This document shows positions 46,289 to 57,880 of a DNA stretch of 64,000 nucleotides, one piece after another (within the stretch, counting starts at the first letter, position 1; each line of letters begins with the position of its first letter). The translations under genes were made by a program, and so were the position numbers. Source of the DNA: Ascidia mentula (lineage: Eukaryota > Chordata > Ascidiacea > Phlebobranchia > Ascidiidae); assembly GCA_947561715.1 (NCBI GenBank), contig OX387199.1, forward strand, positions 749,001-813,000, in the 5' to 3' direction. The notes below the pieces were generated by a model. That model saw only the letters and a program-made list of their open reading frames with translations, searched no databases and was not told where the DNA came from.

Positions 46289-46530
46289 GATCTCTCTTTT
46301 AGTTTTAATCTGATTTTCTACACGTCTGAATACAACAATATGTTTAGGAGAAACTTAATCTGATACGAAGCTGAAAGTCGATGAACTGACGATGGAGTCA
46401 ACACCAAGTAAAACAACTGTGAGTAGTTTCGCGCGTCTGTTTTTAAACGTGGCAAAGTGGATGTGGATGATTTAACAGAAATTTTCACTGGAAGTTTGTG
46501 ATTGGTCGACAGACAACAGTTCATCAAGTT
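46289..46530 (-). promoter_or_regulatory. Conserved promoter and 5' UTR of third-family copy 2
   Basis: Nearly identical to 38175-38420, including the TTTAAAAA box and the TCACAGTTG initiator-like site. A short deletion near 46470 and a few substitutions distinguish it. Confidence 0.55.
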
Positions 46531-46639
46531 GTGGGATGATGTGACAGCGTTAGTTGATTGATGTTAGGTCGTTGGGATGTGATTGAAATTAAACACAGAG
46601 TTTAAATGTCATGTGTGGTCGGATGTATCGGTTTAATCT

Positions 46640-47330
46640 CGAATGCGTTCCTTTTTTATTTCCACGTTTATTCTCCACGTCCAGGGTTCGAACGGAAAAA
46701 CAATCGTTTTGTTGCGGAATTGTCACCTTATTTTGTAATTTTTAAGTAATGAAGAAAGACATACGGAAAATAAAACTGATGTATTTTATTACCTCTGATG
46801 TGCTGCAGAAGTTTCACCAAAAAATTTTGACAAATATATGACGTATTGTGAAAAATATGAGGAGCTTTTCTGTGTGTTGGACATTGATGGTGTGTTTGCA
46901 TTGAAAAGTGTAAAAGTGGTGATTCTTGTGGGCACAACACTGTGATTGACTGGTGCTGATGGAATGTAGTGGGAAGTGATTAAATAATTAATGTTGAATC
47001 TTCTAAATGATTTGATACAAGAGGAAAAAGGTTAGGACACACACTGTACGAATTAGTTTCTGTTATGATTTATACCATTTAGATTTGTTTGGCGTTGTTA
47101 TAATTGTGAATTTCCTGTAGAGTTTTGACGTGTGAAAGTGATGAGTGAATATCTGAATGTTGGCACAACACTGTGGAGCTGATGGAATGTTGTGGGAAGT
47201 GATTATTCTCGACCCATCCGCAGGTTGATGTATGACAATGTGTGTTGTGAGCGTTCATTGGTTCTTGTTTCAGTTGCTGAGGAAGTTTTGAAAAGCGATA
47301 AAAACGATTAGTTTTTGGCATGTTAATTTT
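46640..47330. repeat. Duplicated intergenic block (partner about 54090-54770)
   Basis: Both copies contain CCACGTCCAGGGTTCGAACG, TTTTTAAGTAATGAAGAAA, GACGTATTGTGAAAAATAT and GGAGCTGATGGAATGTTGTG in order. Together with the genes on their left this makes a unit of about 1.6 kb duplicated between copies 2 and 4 of the third family. No coding exon is supported inside. Confidence 0.65.
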
Positions 47331-48170
47331 AATCGAAAGCCAAATTTTTCCAAAGTACGCGGTAGGCGACCATTATATTTCAAACCAACTTCAAATGAAG
47401 TATTTTTTCAACATTTTATTGAAACTAACAACGTGGTTCCAGTTGAGTCTTACTTGTTTGTCAAAGTTTGAAAATGCTGCATGAAGCCAAGCTCAGTGAC
47501 CGTTCAGTCAGTTTATTTTACGCAAAACAAATCGTCCACTCATAGTGAAGTAATTTTTTAGCATTTTTCCACACGAAAGGATTTTCATTGCGGGTTCGAG
47601 TCCCACCATCTGTTGCAACCCAAAGAATTGTTTTCTCTTCGAAACGTAAAAATCGAATAAAAAAGTTTAAAATTTGGTTCTGCTTGTCGTAAACCACAAA
47701 ATGTGAATTATTTTTGGACTGTCATGACCCCGTACTTTAAGTTTCTGTATATTCATACAACTACGCTCTTCATTCGTGCATTGAAAAGTCTAATCCAGCT
47801 ACAATCATCTTTTCTAACTGATAGAATCGACGATATTGTTTTCAAGCATATTTATTTGCGGCTAAATACAAGTAAAAATAGATCCGTTAATCAAGATAAC
47901 ATGATTCCACATAGAGATCGTATCAATCATTTGGGGAAATCGTCTCTTCGTTCTAGAATGGATTTTTTTTATTTTTTATGAGGTTTAGTTTTAAAAGCAA
48001 CGCACGTATAGAGTTCTAAATTGATTTCGCAACTCCGTAAATATGGCATGTTTGGGTAAAAAAATACGTTATTATATCCGACATTTTTCTTTTTAAATGT
48101 AAGAAATCAAAACTTGCACAATATTATTGGGCAAAACCTTGTCAAATACTTACAGGACTATTAGGTTTAC

Positions 48171-48392
48171 AGGCTTCGCAGCCTAGGCATTGCAGCCTAG
48201 CTGGATCAGCCACTCTCTCATGACAAATAGAAGCGAGATAGGAAATATCTTGTTCCATTGTGTACCTTGGCAACAATATACCGAAGAACTGTCGGTAGAG
48301 TGTTTGATCTTGTTGATTTTTCAGATCTCGCTCCGACTTGTCGGGAAAATGTTCCTGATCCAGCTATACTGCAATGCCTTGGCTGCGAACCT
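48171..48392. mobile_element. Foldback element
   Basis: Left arm 48171-48209 (AGGCTTCGCAGCCTAGGCAT to AGCTGGATCAG) is the near-perfect reverse complement of 48354-48392 (CTGATCCAGCTATACTGC to GGCTGCGAACCT). A second, weaker pair continues inward (GAAGCGAGATAGG with AGATCTCGCTCCG). The apparent long plus-strand frame across it is a by-product. Confidence 0.6.
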
Positions 48393-48516
48393 TTTGATCT
48401 CGATACGAAACCGTGGTGGCCAAGTAAGGGCATGCACAGTGGGGCGATTTATAGTGCGAAAGCATGCAACATTACCACGTTGTGTATGAGTATACATGCA
48501 TACAAGACTCAAATAT

Positions 48517-50544
48517 TTAATGTTTTTTGCAACAACATCGAAACTCACCTTCTTCATGGACGACCGAACTTTCCTCATCTGGGAAGTTTTTCTGATCAAA
48601 GTTCGAATCCCAAACCTCAATTTCTGTACAAATTGTAAAAATGCACGAAAGATTCTCAATTCAGAAACAATTTGAGCGACAAAAAGTTCAAGAACAAATT
48701 CCTAAAAAACCCGATTGTAAGGATGGAGTGTTCTCCCTATGAATCTGGAGTAACATATCAAATGTACATCTGACTTGCATCGCTCAGTAAGTGACAAATA
48801 ACGTTTGCTTAAATAGTCCCGAATTTTTCTTTTCGGGATTCTTCTTTGTTTAAAATTTCTATCGTGATATTTTCACTTAAAAATCCGCCGCCTTAATTCT
48901 CTTAACCACAAAATACATGAGAACAACACACTTCCAACAACGTTACTTTTTGCCATCGGAAATTCCCTAAAGCAGGACCTCAAACACCCAGGAACTCCTG
49001 TGCTTTTTGTGCAGCCCGTAAACCATTGTGAAATATCACATAGTGTATAGTTTTAAAGTATGTGGCCAACCCGAAAACTTGCTACGTTTATTCCAAAACC
49101 AAGATGGCTACACAATAGATACAAGGTTTTAAGGTAGTACGCAGATATATATGTTTCTTTTAAGTTTCAACCGCTGCCCGACCTCCAAGATATCGACAGA
49201 ACACATGATTCAATGACTTTGCTATATTTGCAGCCAATATGGAAGCACGAATGAATGTCAACAACTTGTCATTTCCATTGAGGCCGTTTTTAGATTAATT
49301 AAGACTGAATACGTGAGAGGAAATGTGTGTGTTCCTATTATGTATTATGTGTGTTGTCATTTACTATGCGACCCTCGAGATACTTTTAAAGTTTTCATTT
49401 GTCTTCAGGGGAAATTTGAGACCCCAACCCCCAAGTTACACTGCATAACACATACCTCCATCTCCCATCGAGTCAACTTAAAAAAAAACAATATGTAAAA
49501 ACTGGAATTAGTTGCAATTGAAATTTGTTCAGCACATTACCACAACTGAAATAAGTTAGGTGTACTACAGTAACGAGCAAATCAATCTTATTCCACTTTG
49601 ACACACGATGAACTAAATCACGTTACGAAACGTCATCACTTACGTCCAAGGCCAAATCCTTTATTCCCGGCAGTTTCCCAAGCGTCAAAATGATCACGTA
49701 ACGAGTCCCTCAACCCCAGATCTAGAATGTTTAAATACATTTAATAAAAACTTTCTTCATGATTTTTCTCTAAATTCCATTCGTGATCACTCGTTGTTGC
49801 GGTTGGATTTTAGTAATAAATACAAATCATTCTTTAACGACGAAACAAATGTATTTGTTTGTTCAGTTATTTAACTCAGGAAATTTGATGCTTTTGTTCT
49901 TGGAAAACGTCTTTTTGTGATTTAGTATTAATTTTTTATGATGGTCAACATTTATAATTCGATTGCGAAAAACAACTTTTATTCCCTTAAAAAAACATTA
50001 ATATGATTTTACAATCGTTTGTCTAACGCTGTGTCATACCTCGAAACCTCCTTTCTCTTCCTAGAAATGAATGAAGAGAACATTAAATCAAGAATATTCA
50101 ATCAACATCATTGAGATATCATTAAGACATGAATAAAGATATGTAAAAAAAATAAACAATTTATAAACGAGAAAATAAAACTATGACGGATTTGCGAAAC
50201 ATCTTGCGTCAAGCATACCAAGAGGCTGTGGTTTCAAATCCAACTGTTGTGTTTCCCTTTCACCTGTAAGATTATCAGTTGTTTGTCACACACTGCATAC
50301 TGTTTTTTTTTTTCTGTTGTAACACCACGTGGTGAAACCAAAGCTTATTAAACACTAAATCGTCACCTTTTTCACAATATGCAATCTTACCATTTGAGGT
50401 GCCCCGTCGATAGGCAGAAAGAACTCTGTAACATAGAGAGGCAGTTTTGTGCAAATTGTCATGGTCGCAAAACAAAAGAAAAATCAATTACCGTCCTGTG
50501 ACGCAATAAACAAACAGCAGAACAACAAAAATCGACTTATTCAT
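48517..50544 (-). CDS. Modular acidic secreted protein, third family, copy 3 (incomplete model)
   Basis: Signal exon 50492-50544 (MNKSIFVVLLFVYCVTGR, phase 2, GTAATT donor) and 50391-50425 (RVLSAYRRGTSN). Exon 49644-49721 (DLGLRDSLRDHFDAWETAG, then NKGFGLG) is A-like. Long C exon from 48623 (EIEVWDSNFDQKNFPDEESS, then VVHEE), which reads to TAA at 48517 if not spliced at 48548. These join in frame, but over 1 kb between 48.6 and 49.6 kb may hide further mini-exons. The final exon is uncertain. Confidence 0.5.
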
Positions 50545-50790
50545 GATATCTCTTTTAGTTTTAATCTGATTTTCTACACGTCTGAATACAACAATATGTT
50601 TAGGAGAAACTTAATCTGATACGAAGCTGAAAGTCGATGAACTGACGATGGAGTCAACACCAAGTATAACAACTGTGAGTAGTTTCGTGCGTCTGTTTTT
50701 AAACGTGGCAAAGTGGATGTGGATGATTTAACACAAAACTATTTTCACTGGAAGTTTGTGATTGGTCGATAGACAACAGTTCATCAAGTT
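50545..50790 (-). promoter_or_regulatory. Conserved promoter and 5' UTR of third-family copy 3
   Basis: Nearly identical to 38175-38420, with the same TATA-like and initiator-like positions, although the gene it drives has diverged strongly. Confidence 0.55.
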
Positions 50791-51954
50791 GTGGGATGAT
50801 GCGACAGCGTTAGTTGATTGATGTTAGGTCGTTGGGATGTGATTGAAATTAAACACAAGAGTTTAAACGTAGGCTTATCATATGTTTTACAAACCAGGAC
50901 CTTTCAAACAAGCAGCCAAGTTAATTCGGTATCAATGTAATAATTTTGTTTGTGAACTTCCTTCATCTAAACTAACAATGTACACAGACTTACGAGTTTT
51001 CATTTACCAAGTCCAGAAATCTGGTTGAACGAATCAAAGCTTACACAAAACCAAGACCAAGTGAAAATGTGGATCGTTTTGGTTACCAGTAAACAACGAT
51101 ATGATGTTCGCCACAGGATGTTGATTATAAAGCTAATCTACACATGCATAATAACATATACCTAACATGACAACTGCTTTATAAGCATGGATTATACTTG
51201 ACTGTAATTGTGCGTCCTCTTTGATAGAGATCGACACTTTGTACATTCTTTCCACTGGTATATTCAAAATCAAGCAGAAATTATATTTCTTTAAAGTTTT
51301 GGAGTATGATGACGTCAGTTGAATAATATATTCATCAATAATATCGGGGTGTGGCTGATCCAGCGTGACTGTGATGTCAGTAACATTAGGGTTGTGGAAT
51401 ATGCCTTAATTTGGTGATAAATGAGTCTCTGTTAGTTTAAACAACTACTCTCTGCATTCCTGCTGTACTAATGAGTCCAATTCAGATGCATTCACCTCTT
51501 CTAATTAATCCAATCAACGAAACTGTTTTATTTATTTACGACACAATGCAAGATGTTTGTTGTTCCGTTTATCAATGTAACAAGATGCAACGTAGGTCTC
51601 CTCTCACTATTAATAACGGAATTGATCGTCTCGGTCTAGAAACAAATTGATATCGTTCTCGAGGTTTAATTATTTATGCAACAGACGTAAATAATTTTTA
51701 TACTGATGTTACAACTTAGTTGACTATACATAGTACAACAAACTACATTATTATTAGTTTTCACCTAATTTAACCAAAAATCCTCTGTCAAGTTACAATT
51801 TTCGGTATTAATTTTTCCAAACAGAGCACAGATAACCTTGGAAAAATTATTCTGTAAAATCTCCGTTATTTATTCTAGAAATAAGACTTGGATATTTTTT
51901 CACTCGTCAAGAAAATGGTAAACACAAAGAACATTACAAACCTCCATCGGGAAA
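50791..51954. other. No supported gene
   Basis: AT-rich spacer between copies 3 and 4 of the third family. No signal exon, family mini-exon or clear repeat was found. Confidence 0.4.
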
Positions 51955-53758
51955 TTATTCATCTCCAAATCTTTCACTTCCTTCAAGTTCTTCCAGCCAC
52001 CAATGTCGTATATAGGGCGCTATCAAATTTAATTTCACAAAGATTGTAATTTCAAATTTTTCTGAATTTATTTATTTCGGAACACTGATTGTTGTGTTTG
52101 GATTCAGGTAAATTGCAAATAATTCTCAGGTGACGAGTTAAACCTATTTGTTTACACCATTACAGAATTCTTGACTTTTGCATATGTTCTTGTAAAGTTA
52201 TTTGCAAAACGATTCCTTAAAGTAAAAATTTTAACCTCATCAAAATACCTGAGTCAAAATCCATTACCAAATTTTGGGAATCGCGGAGTTAGGGCAAAAT
52301 GTTAAATATCTACAAGACTCCTATATTTAATTATTATTTTACTTACATATTCCTTGATCAACAAACATAAGAACTTACGTGCTTCGTCATGGGTGGGAAT
52401 ATTACCCCCAACTGTGAAGTCTTCCAAATCAAAATTCAAATCCCGAGTCTCCATGTCTATAATTGTAAAACAGCACAAGTAGTTGTTTAAACAGCCACAA
52501 TCGCCTCATTTACTTTCAGAAAGTTTGGAGTAAATTGAATTAAAAGTTTTCTGATACAGAAAAAAATTTTGGCTTTAGAAATCTTGACTTTTGCCTTTGT
52601 TCTTTTGAAGTTATCGCACAACCTTACGGTTTATATTTGAAAAGTGCCTCAGTAACGTCAGAGTACGACTGTATCATATATACTACATACCTTCATCGGC
52701 AGACGAGGGTCTCGCTTGTAAAAAAAAGAAACAAAATTGAGATATAAAAGCCACGAGATACGAAGAACAAAAGTTTACAAACACAAAAGACACTCTTGGT
52801 ATCACCAATAAATCCATGATTTATTTTAAGGTCAAACTTTTTACACAATCTTACCAGGGTATAATTCACTCTCATCAAACAGATTTTTCTTCAACAAGTA
52901 CCCCAACTCATCTGTAACATTATAACGTGTTTAGCGTATGGTACGGACTGTGTTGCTTTGTCATTCTAGCATAGAATAGAACCAGTAGTTTATCAGTAAC
53001 CACGGCTGCCAAATCGTGCTCTGTACTTCATATATGGGTATAGCCTAGGGAGGCGGAGATCCAAAATGCTCACATCTCTAAATTTTGCTTTTACAAAAAT
53101 TGTGGTGGCCTTGTTTTGGTACAAGTTAATACCAGCCCCGACCCTAGTGTTGACTCATTAACATCAACATCAAATTTTGCCACACCAAAATCGGAACGAA
53201 CACTTTTGCCACCAATAACACCACTAACCGTCAAGGTCATTTACTTTATCTCCGAAAGTATCAGGGCTTTCAAGTTCATCTCGCTGCTTCGGATCGACCA
53301 CTGAAATATTTAATTAAATTTTGAGGAAATTGATCTTACCAATATTATTTTATTCCAAATCCTATAACATTTTAACGCATTGTCAAATTTGCCTCCTTCA
53401 GTACTTTAGAACATAATAATGTATCGCATGTAAACCTGAATTTGATCGCCCGCCGCGTCTTTAGAGATTATTTCTTCACCTGGGACGACGCGATTTTAAA
53501 CAAAACATTAAGAATGCTCTGTTATCCCAGCATAGAATAAAACCCCAAGCTTATTACACACTAACTTGAGAACAAAAAAGCGACCTTACCAAAAAAAGAA
53601 TCCTCTGGAGGTGCCGCCACATATCTGCAACAGGAAAGTATTTTGTACAAAGTGCGCCTAAATCGAGAACGCAAGTAAATCGAAATGGATTGTTACGTCA
53701 CTTACCGTCCTGTGACGCAATAGGCAAACAGCAGAACAACAGCAATCGACTTCTTCAT
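51955..53758 (-). CDS. Modular acidic secreted protein, third family, copy 4 (127 aa)
   Basis: Exons 53706-53758 (MKKSIAVVLLFAYCVTGR), 53590-53624 (YVAAPPEDSFF), 53229-53300 (A: VVDPKQRDELESPDTFGDKV), 52855-52911 (B: DELGYLLKKNLFDESELYP), 52691-52714 (C: ARPSSADE), 52379-52456 (long C: METRDLNFDLEDFTVGG) and 51955-52019 (A-like, APYIRHWWLEELEGSERFGD, then E and TAA). They sum to 384 bases and close in frame. An exon-like block at 53436-53479 is left out: its original donor is mutated and the next GT gives the wrong phase. A single A-B-C set here contrasts with three in copy 1. Confidence 0.66.
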
Positions 53759-54004
53759 TATCTCTCTTTTACTTTTAATCTGATTTTCTACACGTCTGAA
53801 TACAACAATATGTTTAGGAGAAACTTAATCTGATACGAAGCTGAAAGTCGATGAACTGACGATGGAATCAACACCAAGTATAACAACTGTGAGTAGTTTC
53901 GTGCGTCTGTTTTTAAACGTGGCAAAGTGGATGTGGATGATTTAACACAAAACTATTTTCACTGGAAGTTTGTGATTGGTCGACAGGCAACAGTTCATCA
54001 AGTT
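53759..54004 (-). promoter_or_regulatory. Conserved promoter and 5' UTR of third-family copy 4
   Basis: Nearly identical to 38175-38420 over its full length, including the CAGGCAACAG variant shared only with copy 1. Confidence 0.55.
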
Positions 54005-54770
54005 GTGGGGATGGTATGACAGCGTTAGTTGATTGATGTTGACTCGTTGGGATGTGATGGAAATTAAACACAGAGTTTAACCGTCATGTGTGGTCGGATG
54101 TATCTGTTTAATCTCGAATGCAGTCCTTTTTTTTATTTTCACGTTTATTCTCCACGTCCAGGGTTCGAACGGAAAAACAACTGTTTTGGTGCGAAATTGT
54201 AATTTGTTTTTGTAATTTTTAAGTAATGAAGAAAAACAAACGGGAAATAAAACTAATGTGAAAAAAACTATGTACTTTATTACCTCTTAAACCTCTGTGT
54301 GCTGTGGTACACGTAGAGATTTGCCGCAAAAGTTTCACCAAACAATGTTGACAAAGACATGACGTATTGTGAAAAATATAAGGAGCTTTTTTGTGTGTTG
54401 GACATTGAGGGTGTGCTTGCAGTGGAAATGTAAACGTGTAAATTCTTGTGGGCACAACACTGTGATTGACTGGTGCTGATGGAATGTTGTGGGAAATAAA
54501 TGAAAAATTAATGTTGGATCTTCAAAATGATTTGATTTCAGAGAAAAGAGGCGCACACTGTACGAATTAGTTTCTGTTATGATTTACACCTTTTAGATTT
54601 GTTTGGCGTTGTTATTATTGTGAATTTCCTGTAGAGTTTTGACGTTTGAAAGTTATGAGTGAATATCAGAATGTTGGCACAACACTGTGGAGCTGATGGA
54701 ATGTTGTGGGAAGTGATTGTTTTCGAACCATCCGCAGGTTGATGTATGACAATGTGTGTTGTGAGTCGTA

Positions 54771-55260
54771 TTCATATGAAGCTATAAGGCATATTTTGAT
54801 CTTTAAGTGTCCTTACCACCATGCAAATATAACCCTCAAACTAATAAAGTCCAACAAAACATAAACGAACCACGATCACTTCCAGTAGCAGTTATGACTT
54901 TTCGGCAGTTTTGGGGAAAACAATTTTTAATAGTTTTTTCTGTAACACTGCTTGTGCTCTTGGTATTGCCCTGATGAGACTTTCTTGCTGCTCTCTCACG
55001 TTTGGAAATGCTTTTCTCGAATCGTGAGTTTATGTTCGTTTGCATTGCAGAACAACACACTTCGTTACTGTATTGACGATTGTGCAAAATGAGTCTAAGA
55101 TACGATCGACAAAAAGTTTAAAATACGATCATCACTAAAATGTTTGGAAACGATAATATTTTTAAGCAGATTTATTCCCTAACATGACATGACAGATCAT
55201 GCTTGTAGTAAAGTAGTTTTTAGTTAATTTTTCACTGAACTTTTCTCTCCGTCGGGTTCT
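54771..55260. other. No supported gene
   Basis: 3' flank of copy 5. An 83-codon minus-strand frame at 54836-55087 has no splice sites or family motifs and is not called. Confidence 0.35.
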
Positions 55261-56236
55261 TTACCAACAAACAACAGGACCATCCCTGCGTCGTTCGTCG
55301 TCTCGGAGGACCAGCTTTCGCCCGTATTCCTCATCAGGAATAATTTCTCCGGTGCCCAAATCTAAATAAATGGCTTAAATTGTACAAACTAACATAAACA
55401 CATCACAATTATAGCCTGTAGTTTTATTCGCAACACATTGTGCAAAATCTCCAGCAAAATTATTGTTCTAAATCAATTAAGTTACAAACACCGTACAAGC
55501 AACACAACCCAGAAATGTTTTATGCAAACACATGACAAGCCATGATCGCCCCATCGCGAAAACTTACTTAGTTAGCTATCTTTAGATCATAAGATTCACT
55601 GGCGTCAGATAGAGCAGCCCAGCTGGTTTAAAACTAAAAAAACAGGCTTGATCCATCTTGGCTGCGATGTCAGTATAAACACAAATGACTACACAACCCA
55701 TTGTGAAGTTTAAAATGACCCCCGGGAAGGTAAGTGTAACAACATACCATGTATATACAACATGCCTTCATTATCACTTGAATCTCTTCCTTCAGGGAGC
55801 ATGAAAGATAGAGGAATTTGTTCCTCTTCCCACTGGTATATATCCAACGAATCTTCCTTCCCATCTGTAATATCATTAGTTGCTCAACGCACTCAGTGAA
55901 CCGTGTAACTCTCTTGTAGTGGGCATTTTACACAGTAACACGTCACACGTACCATCTAGTAACAAACCATGTGAAGCAAATAGTTTTTGATTTTCTGCCA
56001 CCTGGTCGCCTTGCTTTTCATCCGATACCACAAATCTGCAACGTATTTAAGATATTTGTAAAAAGTAAATAAAACTTTTTGACTTCCTCATGTTTCATAA
56101 ATTCAGACTGGTTCGGAACTTTTGAAGGTCAATGAATGTGACCCAATGAAGCAGAGCAACCGGGAACAAAAAGCTTCACTCACCGTCCTGTGACGTAACA
56201 AGCAACTAGAAAAACAAGAACAATCGACTTATTCAT
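55261..56236 (-). CDS. Modular acidic secreted protein, third family, copy 5 (117 aa, 4 exons)
   Basis: Exons 56184-56236 (MNKSIVLVFLVACYVTGR), 55953-56035 (FVVSDEKQGDQVAENQKLFA, then SHGLLLD), 55748-55864 (GKEDSLDIYQWEEEQIPLSF, then MLPEGRDSSDNEGMLYIH) and 55261-55361 (DLGTGEIIPDEEYGRKLVLR, then DDERRRDGPVVCW and TAA). They sum to 354 bases and close in frame with phases 2, 1, 1. Fewer and longer exons than its relatives; the upstream region is diverged. It may represent the ancestral, unexpanded form. Confidence 0.74.
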
Positions 56237-57354
56237 GATATTTCTGAAATGAAAATTACGTCACCACCAAACCACTGAGAATGTTTTGCGTCGCTTAAAA
56301 CTCCTCAATGTAGATTCAGCAAACAGCTAGTTTCCACTTTTTACACTGGAAGTCTGTGGCTTGTTGACACCCAACAATTCGTCAAATCGAGAGTTTATGA
56401 ATGGGATTAACGGTGGAATGTTTGGATGTGACAGCAATTAAACCAGCTTAAAAACGTGATATTGGGATGTGTAAGTTGAATCCGGAAAATAGGAACTCCA
56501 CGTGTCTTCATATCAACGTCCCAAGTATCAACAATATTGCAAGTTTGCCAGATGAAACCTTGAGGTTGCAAACGAATCATATGGAAAATTCCATAAAACC
56601 GCACCTACTTTTTTCTTGCAAATCGGGGTCATTACATGCGTAATTTGTTATCCCGGCAGAAGCATTAAAAAATAGCGCAAAACAGAGTACACTTTAAAAT
56701 TAACGGGATTGGTCAGTTTTGAACCAAAAATGTGTTTTGAGAAGCTGACCCCAGGAAGTTACAAGTACTCTAAAATTTAGGTAACCATGAGCAAATTTTA
56801 CAAGAAATTATTAACAGCAAACAATTCAATAAACCAACTAAATTGGGCATGAGTGGTTTTCCCACTCACACATACAAAACCTGAATATCTATGTCTGCTG
56901 CTGATCAACAAAACAATTCGTTAAACTTTTGTTGATGTAGCACAGGAAGCTTTGACATGCGACAAGAAATTATTACTTTGGTTATAAAAACAACAAAACG
57001 GTTCCATGGAACCACAGAAAAATAAAACAGAGAACAGTAACACGACCGGAAGTGCGTCGTCACGCATGAGTGGCATAGGTTAAATTAGGGCCACAAATAA
57101 TCGGCATCGAACCTCGTTAGCAAATATTTTTCAATCTGTGTTTGTCATCGAGAGATTCAGCTTTGTGTAAAGACTTGTTGACCAAACTGTGTGATTTGTT
57201 TAAATACACGTGATAATGTTTTCGTTATTTACCTTTGCTTATCTATCCGGCAGAGGGAGCTACCGGACGGTCAACTTCAACACCCTTACACTGGCCGAAA
57301 AATTCCCTTTTACAAAAACAAATTCAAACCAGGGTTTCTCAAAACACTTTTGGA

Positions 57355-57472
57355 TCTGTTCTTCTGGCACAAAATAAACGTACATTTTATTACCGATGTT
57401 TCGTCTACTATTAGGCTAGGCTTCCTCAGGGTTAGGGCATAAAGTGTACGTTCAATTGTGCCAGAAGAACAG
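57355..57472. mobile_element. Short terminal-inverted-repeat element
   Basis: Arm 57355-57389 (TCTGTTCTTCTGGCACAAAA to ACATTTTA) is the reverse complement, with a few differences, of 57440-57472 (AAAGTGTACGTTCAATTGTG to GAAGAACAGA). The centre carries the minus-orientation hairpin-tail motif CCTGAGGAAG to GACGAAACATCG seen elsewhere in the window. No coding capacity. Confidence 0.6.
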
Positions 57473-57880
57473 AATAATTTAATTAACAATGAAGCATACA
57501 ATTTTACCCTTGGCTGGGGATTAGCCCACCACACAAGAAAATCACAAACTTAAAAAAAACACGACTGAAACAGAGCTATATACAAATTTGATACTCCTTG
57601 TAAGACGAAGCAAAATTTTGAAACGCCGTGTCAGTCCGAAGGCGTGTTTAGTGACATTTTGGCCTCCAGCACCAATCAAGGTTCCCGCTTTTCGGCGTGG
57701 AGAGGCAACTTTGCGTTGTTTTCCACTCTCGAACAGATTGTAGTTGTTTTTGGTTGATGTGGACGTATGTAAGGTTGAGGAGTTTCTTAGAAAAGTTTGG
57801 TTGATTTTTCGGTGTGTTTTGGAACATTGAAGTTAGTTTCATGGTTTCAACAGTTGAGACAATGTTTGTAGGAAAGTTTG

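Noticed and set aside
47560-47620. tRNA-like B box (GGGTTCGAGTCCCAC)
   Set aside because: The T-stem has a mismatch and no A box, anticodon arm or acceptor stem fits upstream; at most a tRNA-derived relic.
47703-47981. 92-codon plus-strand open frame
   Set aside because: No splice context, family motif or repeat relationship; translation looks random.
48258-48638. 126-codon plus-strand open frame
   Set aside because: It spans the foldback element and then a minus-strand exon of the acidic family, which explain the open frame.
54836-55087. 83-codon minus-strand open frame as an extra exon of third-family copy 5
   Set aside because: It lies downstream of a stop codon that closes a complete in-frame model, with no acceptor or family motif.
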